DNA of 64,000 nucleotides from Desulfofundulus kuznetsovii DSM 6115 (GTDB taxonomy: Bacteria > Bacillota > Desulfotomaculia > Desulfotomaculales > Desulfovirgulaceae). The stretch lies in assembly GCF_000214705.1 (NCBI RefSeq), contig NC_015573.1, positions 2,735,001-2,799,000 of the forward strand. The letters are read 5' to 3'. Positions 25,952 to 33,695 of this stretch are shown piece after piece (positions within the stretch are counted from its first letter, which is position 1; each line of letters opens with the position of its first letter). The notes beneath the pieces were generated by a model. That model worked only from the letters and a program-made list of their open reading frames with translations, was not told where the DNA came from and made no database searches. The position numbers and the translations under genes were made by a program.

Positions 25952-26707
25952 CTATAGATTATCATCGTTGATCTTCTGCATCTTCATAATAGCTTCCCTG
26001 TTCTTCTGGATCATCCCGGCAATTTCTTTGGCGGAATTTGCCGACTGCTGGGCCAGCTTGCGCACCGCCTGGGCCACCACGGTGAAGGTGCGGCCGTGCT
26101 CCCCGGCCCGCGCGGCCTCAATGGCCGCATTCAAAGCCAGGAGGTTGGTTTCATCGGCTATATGGGAAATGACTCCCGCCACCTTGCCCACGTCCTGCTG
26201 CATTTGCATCAGTTGTTCCAGTTGCTGGATGATATAGTTTTCGATTGCCAACTGCATGTCCAGGTTGATCCTCCTGGCAAAAGCATTGAAAGCGCGCTGG
26301 ACGGCGGCCATATCATCCCCATGATGTTCAATTAAAATGCGCTGGACCTCCTGGCAGTACATCTGATAGGCCCCCAAATACCAGCGGGGGGAAAGGCCGA
26401 TGTCAAGGTGCTTGCGCCCGATATACAGGCGTTGCTTGAAATACTGCTCGTCCAAAACCGGTGAAGTCAGGCTGATAAAATACTGCTTCTGGGTTTCCTT
26501 AAGCCTGTCTACATTGCTGTGCGTCTCGATAATTTCTTTCAGGTGGGGAAACTGCAAAATATGGCTGTAGAAATAATCCACTACCCTGTCGGCTTCTCTA
26601 ACAAACAGATCCCGGTACCCGGCCATAATCCCCAGGTCTTCCGGTGAGATGGCCAGGTATTGTACCTGGGTTTGCCGTGATTTTTCATGATCAGCCATTA
26701 CATTCAT
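25952..26707 (-). CDS. Miniature globin-coupled sensor (protoglobin plus MCP tip)
   Basis: 251 residues, soluble. Residues 20-175 form a sensor globin: the F-helix His in [19 protein letters not shown] (His100) is the expected proximal haem ligand. After a short helix comes only the hairpin tip of a chemoreceptor ([20 protein letters not shown]...[20 protein letters not shown]) and about 25 more residues; HemAT-type sensors have a coiled coil two or three times longer. It keeps the CheA/CheW contact region. It lies 12 bases upstream of the split membrane receptor. Oxygen, CO or NO are plausible ligands. The start at 26707 has GAGGAAT upstream. Confidence 0.88.
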   Translation of the reverse strand: MNVMADHEKSRQTQVQYLAISPEDLGIMAGYRDLFVREADRVVDYFYSHILQFPHLKEIIETHSNVDRLKETQKQYFISLTSPVLDEQYFKQRLYIGRKHLDIGLSPRWYLGAYQMYCQEVQRILIEHHGDDMAAVQRAFNAFARRINLDMQLAIENYIIQQLEQLMQMQQDVGKVAGVISHIADETNLLALNAAIEAARAGEHGRTFTVVAQAVRKLAQQSANSAKEIAGMIQKNREAIMKMQKINDDNL

Positions 26708-26733
26708 AGGCTATTCCTCGCTTTTACGTAACT

Positions 26734-27189
26734 TCAGGTCCTGCCCTTTTGCAGCTCCTGGGCTAAAAGGGCGGCCAACTGGGGGTGTTGCTCCTTGATC
26801 CGCGCCAGGTAAAGGAAAACGCTGCCCGGGTAGTCGATAGTTTCCTGCAGCAGGGCGCTTTCCAGGGCCGAACGCACCAGGGCAATAACGCAATCAGGGG
26901 AATGGTTGTCGCGGCACTGCCGGCACTGGCGGCAGGTTTCAGCAATGGCCCCGGCCACCTGTTCCGGGTAGTAGGGTTTAAAGTCCTGGGTGGGAAGAAG
27001 CTTGCTCGCCCCGGGAATGTCCAGGAGCTTCTTCTGGGCGGCAAAGCTTAAAACCTTGCGGGCGAACCCCACCAGACACTGGGACTCCTTGCAACCGGCG
27101 GAATTATATAAATCACAGCCTTGACAGATCCTGTCCAATTGCGCTTCTAAAGCTGCTAAATTTATCTCCTCAACTTTAACCGTGGCCAT
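26734..27189 (-). CDS. Cysteine-rich protein next to a siroheme protein
   Basis: 151 residues that I cannot assign to a named family. Two cysteine clusters stand out: CQGCDLYNSAGCKESQC (residues 23-39, spacing CX2CX7CX4C) and CRQCRQCRDNHSPDC (near residues 86-100). Such spacing suits iron-sulfur clusters or zinc. It has no signal peptide or membrane segment. It starts at ATG 27189 with GGGGAGGTGG upstream and follows the sulfite-reductase-like gene by 19 bases, so the two are surely co-transcribed. An electron donor or scaffold for that protein is a guess from position. Confidence 0.7.
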   Translation of the reverse strand: MATVKVEEINLAALEAQLDRICQGCDLYNSAGCKESQCLVGFARKVLSFAAQKKLLDIPGASKLLPTQDFKPYYPEQVAGAIAETCRQCRQCRDNHSPDCVIALVRSALESALLQETIDYPGSVFLYLARIKEQHPQLAALLAQELQKGRT

Positions 27190-27208
27190 CTCTCAATTAC
27201 CACCTCCC

Positions 27209-27916
27209 CTAACCTTGCAAAAACCTGGCAAATTCAGACGCCTCTTCCCCCGGCGATGTCAGGAGTTCCGCGGGCGGCTGGAACTGCCCATCCCCGACCC
27301 GGGCCAGGGTTTGACAGAGGCGCTCGTAGGGCTGGGCCAGACTGCGGTAGCGTTCCAGTACAAAATCCAACAGCCCCAACACCTGTTCAGCAGTTACTTT
27401 GCGGGCAAGGGGAACGCCGTGAACCGGTTTAACCGTACCTCCCCGCCCGCCGATAAAAACGTCAAACCGGTCTTGACCCGAAGCCCGGACACCAAAATCG
27501 GCGCACTGGGGGTCCGTGCAGCCCCGGGGACACCCCGCCACGGCAATTTTAAAATCCTTGGGCACCTCCTGCCCCACGTACTTTTCCTGGATCGCGATTC
27601 CCAGGCCCAGGGCATCGGCAATGGCCCGCGGGCACAGGGACTCGTTTCCCGGGCAGGCTTTCACCGGCCGCACCACTTTCCCAAAGGGGGCCACCTTCAA
27701 CCCCAGCGGCTCCAGGGCGGCCACCAGCTTTTCCACGTTTTCCTCCGGTACCAGAGCCACCACCGTTTGGCGGGTGGTCATTTTTAGCCGGAACACATTG
27801 TTTTCCCGGGCCGCCTGGCCCAGACCGGACCACTGCTCCGGAGTCATCACGCCGCAGGCAGCCATGATGTCCACGGCAATCAAGCCGTTTCTTTGCTTGA
27901 AGTATCCTTCACCCAT
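27209..27916 (-). CDS. Small siroheme/4Fe-4S sulfite (nitrite) reductase-like protein
   Basis: About 235 residues, a single half-module of the nitrite/sulfite reductase fold. It has the siroheme-[4Fe-4S] ligands CPGNESLC (CX6C) and GCPRGCTDPQC (CX3C), plus LKMTTRQTVVALVP in the ferredoxin-like part and GGRGGTVKP. Catalytic DsrAB, NirA or AsrC chains are larger; stand-alone short forms occur in anaerobes and methanogens, where their reactions are mostly unproved. ATG 27916 has AGGAGG 11 bases upstream and is preferred to the start at 27988. It leads a set with the cysteine-rich protein, the globin sensor and the split receptor. Confidence 0.87.
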   Translation of the reverse strand: MGEGYFKQRNGLIAVDIMAACGVMTPEQWSGLGQAARENNVFRLKMTTRQTVVALVPEENVEKLVAALEPLGLKVAPFGKVVRPVKACPGNESLCPRAIADALGLGIAIQEKYVGQEVPKDFKIAVAGCPRGCTDPQCADFGVRASGQDRFDVFIGGRGGTVKPVHGVPLARKVTAEQVLGLLDFVLERYRSLAQPYERLCQTLARVGDGQFQPPAELLTSPGEEASEFARFLQG

Positions 27917-28150
27917 GTTCACCTGTAACCTCCTGATAAATAAAATTTTTGGACATTTGCGCTTAATATGTAATAACTGGTTAGCCAATTATATTCTAGT
28001 TTAATTTGCCACGCTTGGTACTTTTCCTCCTGGAAAGATAATATTTTTTCTCATTACTATTATAAGAAAAAACATTTAACTAGGGGCCATTTTGTTCGAC
28101 AGTCTAGACTACCGGCTCTCCTTTCCGGGGGGTTTTCAGCAGTTGAACAA

Positions 28151-28180
28151 TTAACTGTACATATAAATACGTGGTATAAT
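28151..28180 (+). promoter_or_regulatory. Promoter of the IS607-type element
   Basis: TTAACT (28151-28156), 18 bases, and a perfect TATAAT (28175-28180), ten bases ahead of the tnpA ATG. With so little leader, translation would begin almost at the transcript's 5' end. Confidence 0.5.
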
Positions 28181-28189
28181 ATACCCACT

Positions 28190-28521
28190 ATGGAAAAGCT
28201 CTACCCAATGCATGAAGCAATGAGAATCCTGGGGGTATCTTTAAAAACACTCCAGCGTTGGGATAAAGCGAAACCCGTTTCAGCTTCAACTACCTGAAAA
28301 CCTATTTTGAGAGCTACGGCGTGAAAATCCACGTCGTAAACGGTGAAGAAGATAAGAAGACGGTTTACGAGGAGCTGGTAGAAGACCTGCTCAGTATCGT
28401 TACCAGTTTTTCCGGAAAACTTTACGGTATCAGAAGCAGGAAAAAAGAAGAAGAAGAAGTTACTTCAAAAATACGGGAGGTAATCGAGAATGCTGGTTAC
28501 CTACCAGACGAGAATAGATGA
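28190..28521 (+). pseudogene. tnpA: IS607-type tnpA serine recombinase, internally deleted
   Basis: Frame 1 starts MEKLYPMHEAMRILGVSL, the MerR-like helix-turn-helix that opens IS607 TnpA, runs to KTLQRWDKAK and then meets a stop at about 28298. In another frame the C-terminal end of the same protein follows (FNYLKTYFESYGVKIHVVN, then ELVEDLLSIVTSFSGKLYGI). The catalytic serine-recombinase core between them, normally about 100 residues, is missing. A deletion near 28262-28285 with a frame change has destroyed the gene, so this copy cannot move itself. The 3' end overlaps tnpB by 32 bases, as is usual in IS607 elements. Confidence 0.8.
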
Positions 28522-30013
28522 CAGGACACCCTACCCGTATTTCGACGCCATAGGCGAATACTTCTGCCGTCTGGAAAGGAAACTCTTCGTTGACCATTAC
28601 ATCCGCGGAGCACCGCTAAACGAGCTTAAAAAAAGGTATATAAAAGAGTACAGGATAACTGCCCGGCAGTTCAATTCACTTCATAACAGCCTTTCCGGGA
28701 AAATCGAATCGATAAGAGAGATCCAGAAATACCAGGAACACGACCTTCTGGGCCGCATTGCTTCGACGGAGAAGGCGATTAAGGAAAAAGAAGAAAAACG
28801 GGATAAAATTATAAAGTCGCTCAAGAAGCTCCAGCCCCGCACGGAGAAGTGGCAGAAGAAAATCGACCGGTTAAAGGGAATCAAGTTTTTCATTCACCAG
28901 AAAAAGAGGAGGTTGAGGAACCTCCGGCAGAGACTGGAGAACCTGCGCAAAGACATGGCGCGGGGCTGTGTACGTATCTGTTTTGGCACCCGCAAGCTCT
29001 TCAAAGCCCAGCACAACCTGGAGGCAAACGGGTTTAAAGAACATCAGGAATGGCTCGCTGCCTGGAGAAAAGCGCGTTCCTCCAGCTTTTTTATTCTTGG
29101 CTCAAAGGACGAGACCTGCGGCAACCAGACCTGCACATACTTTTGGAACAACACCCTGAGGATACGGGTAGCCGGTAAGTTCACTAAGGAATTCGGCAGA
29201 TACGTCGAGTTGACCGGCATTGTTTTTCCTTACGGTCAGGAGCACCTGGACAGAGCCAGGACCGTTAGAAGGATTGTCAAAGGCAGGAAGGAATACACGG
29301 CAGCTATATCCTACCGTTTTCTCCGCAGGGGAGATAGCTGGTACGTACATGCGACGACGGAGTTGGAAGCTTCGCCGCTGCGGACCAGCAGGTGGAATGG
29401 AGTCGTGGGTATTGACTTGAACGACGGCTTCCTCCGGGTGGGCGACATTGATCGCTTCGGCAATCCTTTAAACGAGTTTGAAATTCCGGTTCCGATGCGT
29501 GACAGGAGTAAAAACCAGGTGAAAGCCGCTTTGGGCGAAGCAGTCAAAAAAGCGGTTCTGTACGCGAAGGAAAGAGGGAAACCCATAGCTATCGAGGACC
29601 TGGACTTCGCTAAAAAGAAACAGGCCCTGCGGGAGTCAGGCACAAAACGTGCCAGGATGCTCTCCGGCCTGACCTACAAGCAGTTTCGGGTCATGGTGGA
29701 ATCCTGCACCTTTCGGGAAGGAGTGGAACTCCTGAAGCCTGATGGAAAAAACGTTGATCCCTTTGCCACTTCAGTCATCGGGCAACTCAAGTTTATGGCC
29801 CGTTACGGCATGTCCTCCCACGGTTCAGCGGCCTGCGTCATTGCCCGGCGGGGTCTGGGATTTAAGCTGGAAAAGGCAGCGAAGAGCTCTGTGCTTGAAT
29901 TACCCGAAAGAAAAAGGACTTCCAGGCACAATTACTGGTTGAGAGTATCCAACAGGCTTAAGAAAACTCATTTTAGTGACAGGGTAACACTTCTTTACGC
30001 AGACAGGTTTTAG
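28490..30013 (+). CDS. tnpB: TnpB, RNA-guided nuclease of an IS607-type element
   Basis: 507 residues. A helical, lysine-rich N-terminal half with a coiled coil (about 90-155) is followed by the split RuvC nuclease: RuvC-I in VVGIDLNDGFL (Asp309) and RuvC-II in IAIEDLDFAKKK (Glu369). The third acidic residue is not in the usual DxNAA form; the region reads FATSVIGQLKFMARYGMSS then SAACVIARRGLGF. The CxxC zinc ribbon of classical TnpB is also absent. It belongs to the variant TnpB family with VIARR, common in thermophiles. The start ATG 28490 lies inside the tnpA relic. Guide-directed DNA cleavage is known for the wider family; activity here is inferred. Confidence 0.9.
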   Translation: MLVTYQTRIDDRTPYPYFDAIGEYFCRLERKLFVDHYIRGAPLNELKKRYIKEYRITARQFNSLHNSLSGKIESIREIQKYQEHDLLGRIASTEKAIKEKEEKRDKIIKSLKKLQPRTEKWQKKIDRLKGIKFFIHQKKRRLRNLRQRLENLRKDMARGCVRICFGTRKLFKAQHNLEANGFKEHQEWLAAWRKARSSSFFILGSKDETCGNQTCTYFWNNTLRIRVAGKFTKEFGRYVELTGIVFPYGQEHLDRARTVRRIVKGRKEYTAAISYRFLRRGDSWYVHATTELEASPLRTSRWNGVVGIDLNDGFLRVGDIDRFGNPLNEFEIPVPMRDRSKNQVKAALGEAVKKAVLYAKERGKPIAIEDLDFAKKKQALRESGTKRARMLSGLTYKQFRVMVESCTFREGVELLKPDGKNVDPFATSVIGQLKFMARYGMSSHGSAACVIARRGLGFKLEKAAKSSVLELPERKRTSRHNYWLRVSNRLKKTHFSDRVTLLYADRF

Positions 30014-30426
30014 TATCTGCGCCGGTCTGGCGGGTGGAAGGCAGCGGCAACGCTTCCCGGGGACCTGCAAGGATGCCCGGGACCACGTACCACTCCCTGA
30101 TGAAGTCCGGCCAAGCCGGCGCAAGACCACGAGCGGCCCTAACAGGGCAAGTGGGGCGGGGAGGAATCCATAGACATCGACCTCCCCATCCTGCCAGGCA
30201 CCGGTTGAGGGCAGTGCTTCGGCATTGTCTGATAATGTACGGCCCTGGCTGTGACTGGAACAATGAAGTCTGTCCCGGTAAGAGTTGGGACAGTACGGAT
30301 GTTCCGGCTCCGCCATCCGGGGTGAGAGTCCCCGGCGCGAACCGCAGGGAGCACCGTTCGCCCTGCGTCGGTCAAAAGCAGCCTGGTTGCAGTAAAATTT
30401 TGGCCGGAGCATGAGTTTATCATGCT
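30014..30426 (+). ncRNA. Putative omega (guide) RNA and right end of the TnpB element
   Basis: There is no protein-like frame, but many GC-rich hairpins on the tnpB strand: CCGGC-CAA-GCCGG, GCCCT-AAC-AGGGC, GGGGAGG...CCTCCCC, CAGTGC-TTCG-GCATTG, GTCCC...GGGAC, CCGGGG-TGAGAGT-CCCCGG, and GCGAAC/GTTCGC competing with CGCAGG/CCTGCG. Guide RNAs of TnpB elements are made from exactly this place, at the 3' end of tnpB reaching to the element border. The length is generous for an omega RNA. The 3' limit and processing are inferred. Confidence 0.6.
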
Positions 30427-30749
30427 TGGATACGTATGTCCACGTACTTAGGAACGGTAAAGAGGAGCGGGTCTTTCATACATATAATTTCGTTAAATAT
30501 ACCGTTTTGGTGTTGTAAATGAGCAGAACATGCCCGATTTTTATTTTAAATTAAAATAGCTGAAACCTCAGGAGGATTAGATACGTCTATATAATATCAA
30601 GTTCAAATATGCCGGCAGGCAAGTTGGTACATTTGTTTGTCCCGATGTTTTTAAGGATGGCTCTTTTTGTTATTGGCATACTGGTTAAGAAAAGCATTTC
30701 GGGTTTAAGACTTTTAAGACCAAAAAAAAATAAAAAGGAGGTAGTTTTT

Positions 30750-32105
30750 ATGGCTTGCAGGTTGAGTTTACTCTTAGTGGCGGCTTTATTCTTTCTTGTT
30801 TGTGTCAGCCCGTCGTTTGCAAATTCCAGTGATACGTACCAGGGATATCCCGTGGTCAAAGTAATCGTTAACGGGCATGAGTTAAAAAATGATATACCGG
30901 CAATAGTTTTGGACGGGCGCACTCTCGTACCGCTGCGGTCGGTTTACGAAGCCCTTGGTGCTAACGTTCAATGGGACCCTTCTACTAATACAGTTTATAT
31001 TTCATTCCCCGCACCTGGTTCCCCACAACAATCAAAGCCTGTCTTGCGTGAAAATGTAATTAGGATTGGTCTGCTTACCCCCCTTAGCGGAGATGTAAAG
31101 AATTTTGGAGAATCAATAAATAAAGGTTTCAGGCTGGCGCTGGAAGAAAACAACTACCGCGCGGGCAATTACAGAATCGAAGCTGTTATTGCGGACGACC
31201 GGAACGACCCCGCCGAAGCAGTCAACATGGCGATCAAGTTAATTCATGCCGACAAGGTAAGCGCCATTGTAGGGCCGCTTACTTCCCTGTGCGCAATCCC
31301 TGTTGCCGACATTGCCCAAAAGGAAAAGGTTCCGGTGATTTCCCCCACTGCCACCAATCCCAAAGTTACCGTGAACAACGGCAGGCGCATGGACTTCGTC
31401 TTTCGTGTTGCCCTCGTTGACCCTTACCAGGGCACCGCGGCCGCCAGATTTGCACTGGAAAACCTTAAATTGAAAACCGCCGCCGTGATTGCCGACGGGG
31501 GAAACGATTATTCCTTGAGCCTGGCGAACAACTTTAAAGAAGCTTTTGAAAAGGGTGGCGGCCAGGTGCTGGCTTTTGAAAAGTACATCAGGAGTGATGT
31601 CGATTTTACAACCGTACTCAAAAGGATTGCCCAGCTCAAACCCGATGTCCTTTATCTGCCCGACTACTACATAAATGTCAACCTAATCGGCAAGCAGGCC
31701 CGGCAGATGGGTATACAGTCGGTATTTCTGGGTCCCGATGGCTGGGATTCACCGAACCTGGATTATGCAACCATGGAGGGAAGCTATTTTACCGTGAACT
31801 ACTCTCCGGAAGACCCGTGCCCTGAAATATCGGAATGGGTAAAGAAATACAGAAATGAGTACGGAACTGAGCCGGATATGTTTGCCACACTTGCCTATGA
31901 CGCCGTTAAAATCCTCCTGCAGGCAATCCAGACCGCGGATTCCCGGGACCCAGTCAAAATCAAGGAAGCCCTCCAGAACACCAGGGATCTCCCGGCGGTG
32001 AGCGGCCGGATAACCTTCGACCAGGACGGCAACCCGGTTAAACCGGTTCCCATCCTACGGATCAAGGACGGGAAAAGGGTCCATGTCACTAATGTGGCGC
32101 CCTGA
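30750..32105 (+). CDS. Branched-chain-type solute-binding protein with copper-amine-oxidase-N domain
   Basis: About 451 residues, exported. The signal peptide LSLLLVAALFFLVCVSPSFA is followed by a copper-amine-oxidase N-terminal ('stalk') domain (KVIVNGHELKNDIPAIVLDG, RTLVPLRSVYEALGANVQW; residues 30-85). From residue 108 runs a type I periplasmic-binding domain of the LivJ family: IRIGLLTPLSGDVKNFGESI, VSAIVGPLTS, VPVISPTATNP, FRVALVDPYQG. It has no lipobox. ATG 30750 has AAGGAGG well placed; an open frame reaching back to 30609 is not needed. No ABC permease or ATPase is beside it, so it may be a detached receptor. The 30427-30749 gap shows an unused AGGAGG (30570) and nothing else clear. 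Confidence 0.88.
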   Translation: MACRLSLLLVAALFFLVCVSPSFANSSDTYQGYPVVKVIVNGHELKNDIPAIVLDGRTLVPLRSVYEALGANVQWDPSTNTVYISFPAPGSPQQSKPVLRENVIRIGLLTPLSGDVKNFGESINKGFRLALEENNYRAGNYRIEAVIADDRNDPAEAVNMAIKLIHADKVSAIVGPLTSLCAIPVADIAQKEKVPVISPTATNPKVTVNNGRRMDFVFRVALVDPYQGTAAARFALENLKLKTAAVIADGGNDYSLSLANNFKEAFEKGGGQVLAFEKYIRSDVDFTTVLKRIAQLKPDVLYLPDYYINVNLIGKQARQMGIQSVFLGPDGWDSPNLDYATMEGSYFTVNYSPEDPCPEISEWVKKYRNEYGTEPDMFATLAYDAVKILLQAIQTADSRDPVKIKEALQNTRDLPAVSGRITFDQDGNPVKPVPILRIKDGKRVHVTNVAP

Positions 32106-32136
32106 ATGTCAGATCCCGTTATATATCTCATACCTT

Positions 32137-32682
32137 ATGAAACGGGTGAATAAATTGCACAGAACTTTTACAACTACCTTGCTGTTCGTTATATGTCTTT
32201 CACTTTTAGTTTGCGGCTGCAAACTAAATGGTCCCTTAAAAAGCAAGAACGTAAGTTTACCGCAACCTGACAGGATAACATATGGCGGCCGCGAAATAAC
32301 AACTCACAAAGAAGAAATATTGAAGAATTGTTTCGAAAAATTTAATTTAAATCACAGGATAAATTTTAGCGAAATTACAGCCAATATGGAGCCGCTCATG
32401 CAAAGATATTACTGTATAATATTAGAGTACAAACGCCCCCAAACGATCCAAATAAAGTACGATGACAAATATACAATCGACTATAAGATAACCAGGGTAC
32501 ATATTGGTTTTAAAAAGAGCGCCGGGCATGTAATATATCTGGAGCACCCGGCAGAGATAAAAGATAAGCGCGTGGTTACTGCTGATAAACACACTGTCAC
32601 CACTTTGTTTGTCGAAGACAGCAAACGTAATGATGCCATCAACAGTAGGATAGAAGAAATTCTCAAAAGAATGCAGCGATAA
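32137..32682 (+). CDS. Hypothetical lipoprotein
   Basis: 181 residues, family not recognised. The N-terminus KRVNKLHR is followed by a hydrophobic core and a plausible lipobox LLVCGC near residue 30, so it is probably a lipid-anchored extracytoplasmic protein. The body is hydrophilic with a repeat of basic and beta-rich stretches (IQIKYDDKYTIDYKITRVHIGF). Its base composition is more AT-rich than its neighbours, hinting at a different history. The frame opens at 32083 inside the preceding gene, but ATG 32137 gives the proper signal. The ribosome site is weak, so coupling to the upstream solute-binding gene is likely. Confidence 0.6.
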   Translation: MKRVNKLHRTFTTTLLFVICLSLLVCGCKLNGPLKSKNVSLPQPDRITYGGREITTHKEEILKNCFEKFNLNHRINFSEITANMEPLMQRYYCIILEYKRPQTIQIKYDDKYTIDYKITRVHIGFKKSAGHVIYLEHPAEIKDKRVVTADKHTVTTLFVEDSKRNDAINSRIEEILKRMQR

Positions 32683-32755
32683 CCTGTCCACTTGTGAATA
32701 TCTGAAAGTATCCCCAGTTTTTTAGCCTGTTTCGGCTGGGTAGCGAGCGACTTGG

Positions 32756-32825
32756 CCCAGCACTCAACAGTCTTCGAATACTGAGCGGTTAAACGCAATC
32801 ACTTACAAAACTGTTGAGTGCTGGG
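32756..32825. repeat. 16-bp perfect inverted repeat in a 480-base gap
   Basis: CCCAGCACTCAACAGT (32756-32771) and ACTGTTGAGTGCTGGG (32810-32825) enclose 38 bases. A similar word, AGCGACCCAGCACTCACAG, occurs at 22502-22520 ahead of the FtsA-like gene, also after an AGCGA motif. There is no T run. It could be the ends of a small non-autonomous element or an RNA structure. The rest of 32683-33177 shows a second short hairpin (GGGCATGGATGCCC near 32863) and no gene. Confidence 0.5.
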
Positions 32826-33082
32826 CAAACTTAGCGAGGCGAAAAGCGAAGGCAGGCCCGAGGGCATGGATGCCCGAGGCCGGCAACTGAGGCAGGATGC
32901 CGAATTTGCCGCTCAGCATTCACTGTGGTCAGAATGCTGGGTTTGTTGGATTGCTGTGTTGCGGTTTCAATCTCTATACAGGTTGCCTGGAGGCGGTGAG
33001 TGCTGGATCACCGGAACAAGCCAGAGCCAAAACTGGGCAGTTGGAAAGTGCAACAATCCACCCGTGTACAGGCTCCAATGTA

Positions 33083-33118
33083 TAAAACCAGGCCCGTGAT
33101 TATCCAGACCTGGTTTTA
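33083..33118 (-). terminator. Hairpin after cooF
   Basis: TAAAACCAGG (33083-33092) pairs with CCTGGTTTTA (33109-33118) across a 16-base loop. On the minus strand, where cooF ends at 33178, the closing arm carries the T-rich end. It is a reasonable terminator, though the loop is large. Confidence 0.5.
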
Positions 33119-33177
33119 CATTTTCAGTGTGACCGGGAGCTATCCGGTCTTATGGTGTTCCGCGTATGCACCCAAAA

Positions 33178-33681
33178 CTACACATTGCTCAACGCACGAT
33201 GCAAGACGTCAAGCCGCCGCCGTCCGCTGTAGTCGTCCACCTCGTCGTAGACCAGGGCCCCGGTAGGGCAGGCGCGTACACAGGCTGGTATCCCCGTTTC
33301 CTCCCGGCACTCCCGGTCGCACTTCAGGGCCATGGTGCCCTCCGCGTCGCTACGGATTACACCATACGGGCAGACCATGACGCACATCCAGCAGGCAGTG
33401 CACTGCTGGTCGCCGCCCACATTGGTCACGGTACCGTCCTCCTGCCGGTGCATGGCCCCGGCAATGCAGGCGTCGACGCAGGGGGCGTCCTGGCAGTGGC
33501 GGCAGTTCAGGGGGGCTTTGTGCCCTCCCACCTGGTGCACGAAGATGCGGGTGCGGGGCTTTTCGCCGCCCAGCACGGCCCCGAAAAGGCTGCCCGCACT
33601 GGAGTGGGCCACGGCACAGGCCAGCTGGCAGGAACGGCAGCCCAGGCAACGGTCGTAACGGATTAAAACTTCTTTCGGCAT
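33178..33681 (-). CDS. cooF: CooF-like 4Fe-4S ferredoxin of CO dehydrogenase
   Basis: 167 residues with four cysteine sets for four [4Fe-4S] clusters: CLGCRSCQLAC, CRHCQDAPCVDAC, CTACWMCVMVC and the split set CDRECREETGIPACVRACP. The pattern and length match CooF, which takes electrons from CooS and hands them to a hydrogenase or other oxidoreductase at the membrane. ATG 33681 has an AGGGGGGG site; GTG 33690 is also open. It follows cooS by 14 bases. No hydrogenase genes are in view, so the final acceptor is unknown; the flavoprotein at 35536 is the nearest candidate. Confidence 0.9.
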   Translation of the reverse strand: MPKEVLIRYDRCLGCRSCQLACAVAHSSAGSLFGAVLGGEKPRTRIFVHQVGGHKAPLNCRHCQDAPCVDACIAGAMHRQEDGTVTNVGGDQQCTACWMCVMVCPYGVIRSDAEGTMALKCDRECREETGIPACVRACPTGALVYDEVDDYSGRRRLDVLHRALSNV

Positions 33682-33695
33682 AATGCCCACCCCCC

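Larger units (their letters stand above)
28190..30426 (+). mobile_element. IS607-type transposon copy with dead tnpA
   Basis: The deleted tnpA, overlapping tnpB and about 410 bases of structured DNA after tnpB form one unit. A hairpin AGCATGA-GTTTA-TCATGCT (30408-30426) marks the likely right end. The left end lies somewhere in the AT-rich gap 27990-28150 and cannot be fixed from one copy. No target duplication is expected for this class. Confidence 0.7.

Noticed and set aside
27990-28150. Exact left end of the IS607-type element
   Set aside because: AT-rich sequence with a weak T6/A6 hairpin, but one copy alone does not define the border.
28490-30013. Cas12-type effector
   Set aside because: Size, the overlapping IS607 tnpA relic and absence of an array mark it as a transposon TnpB.
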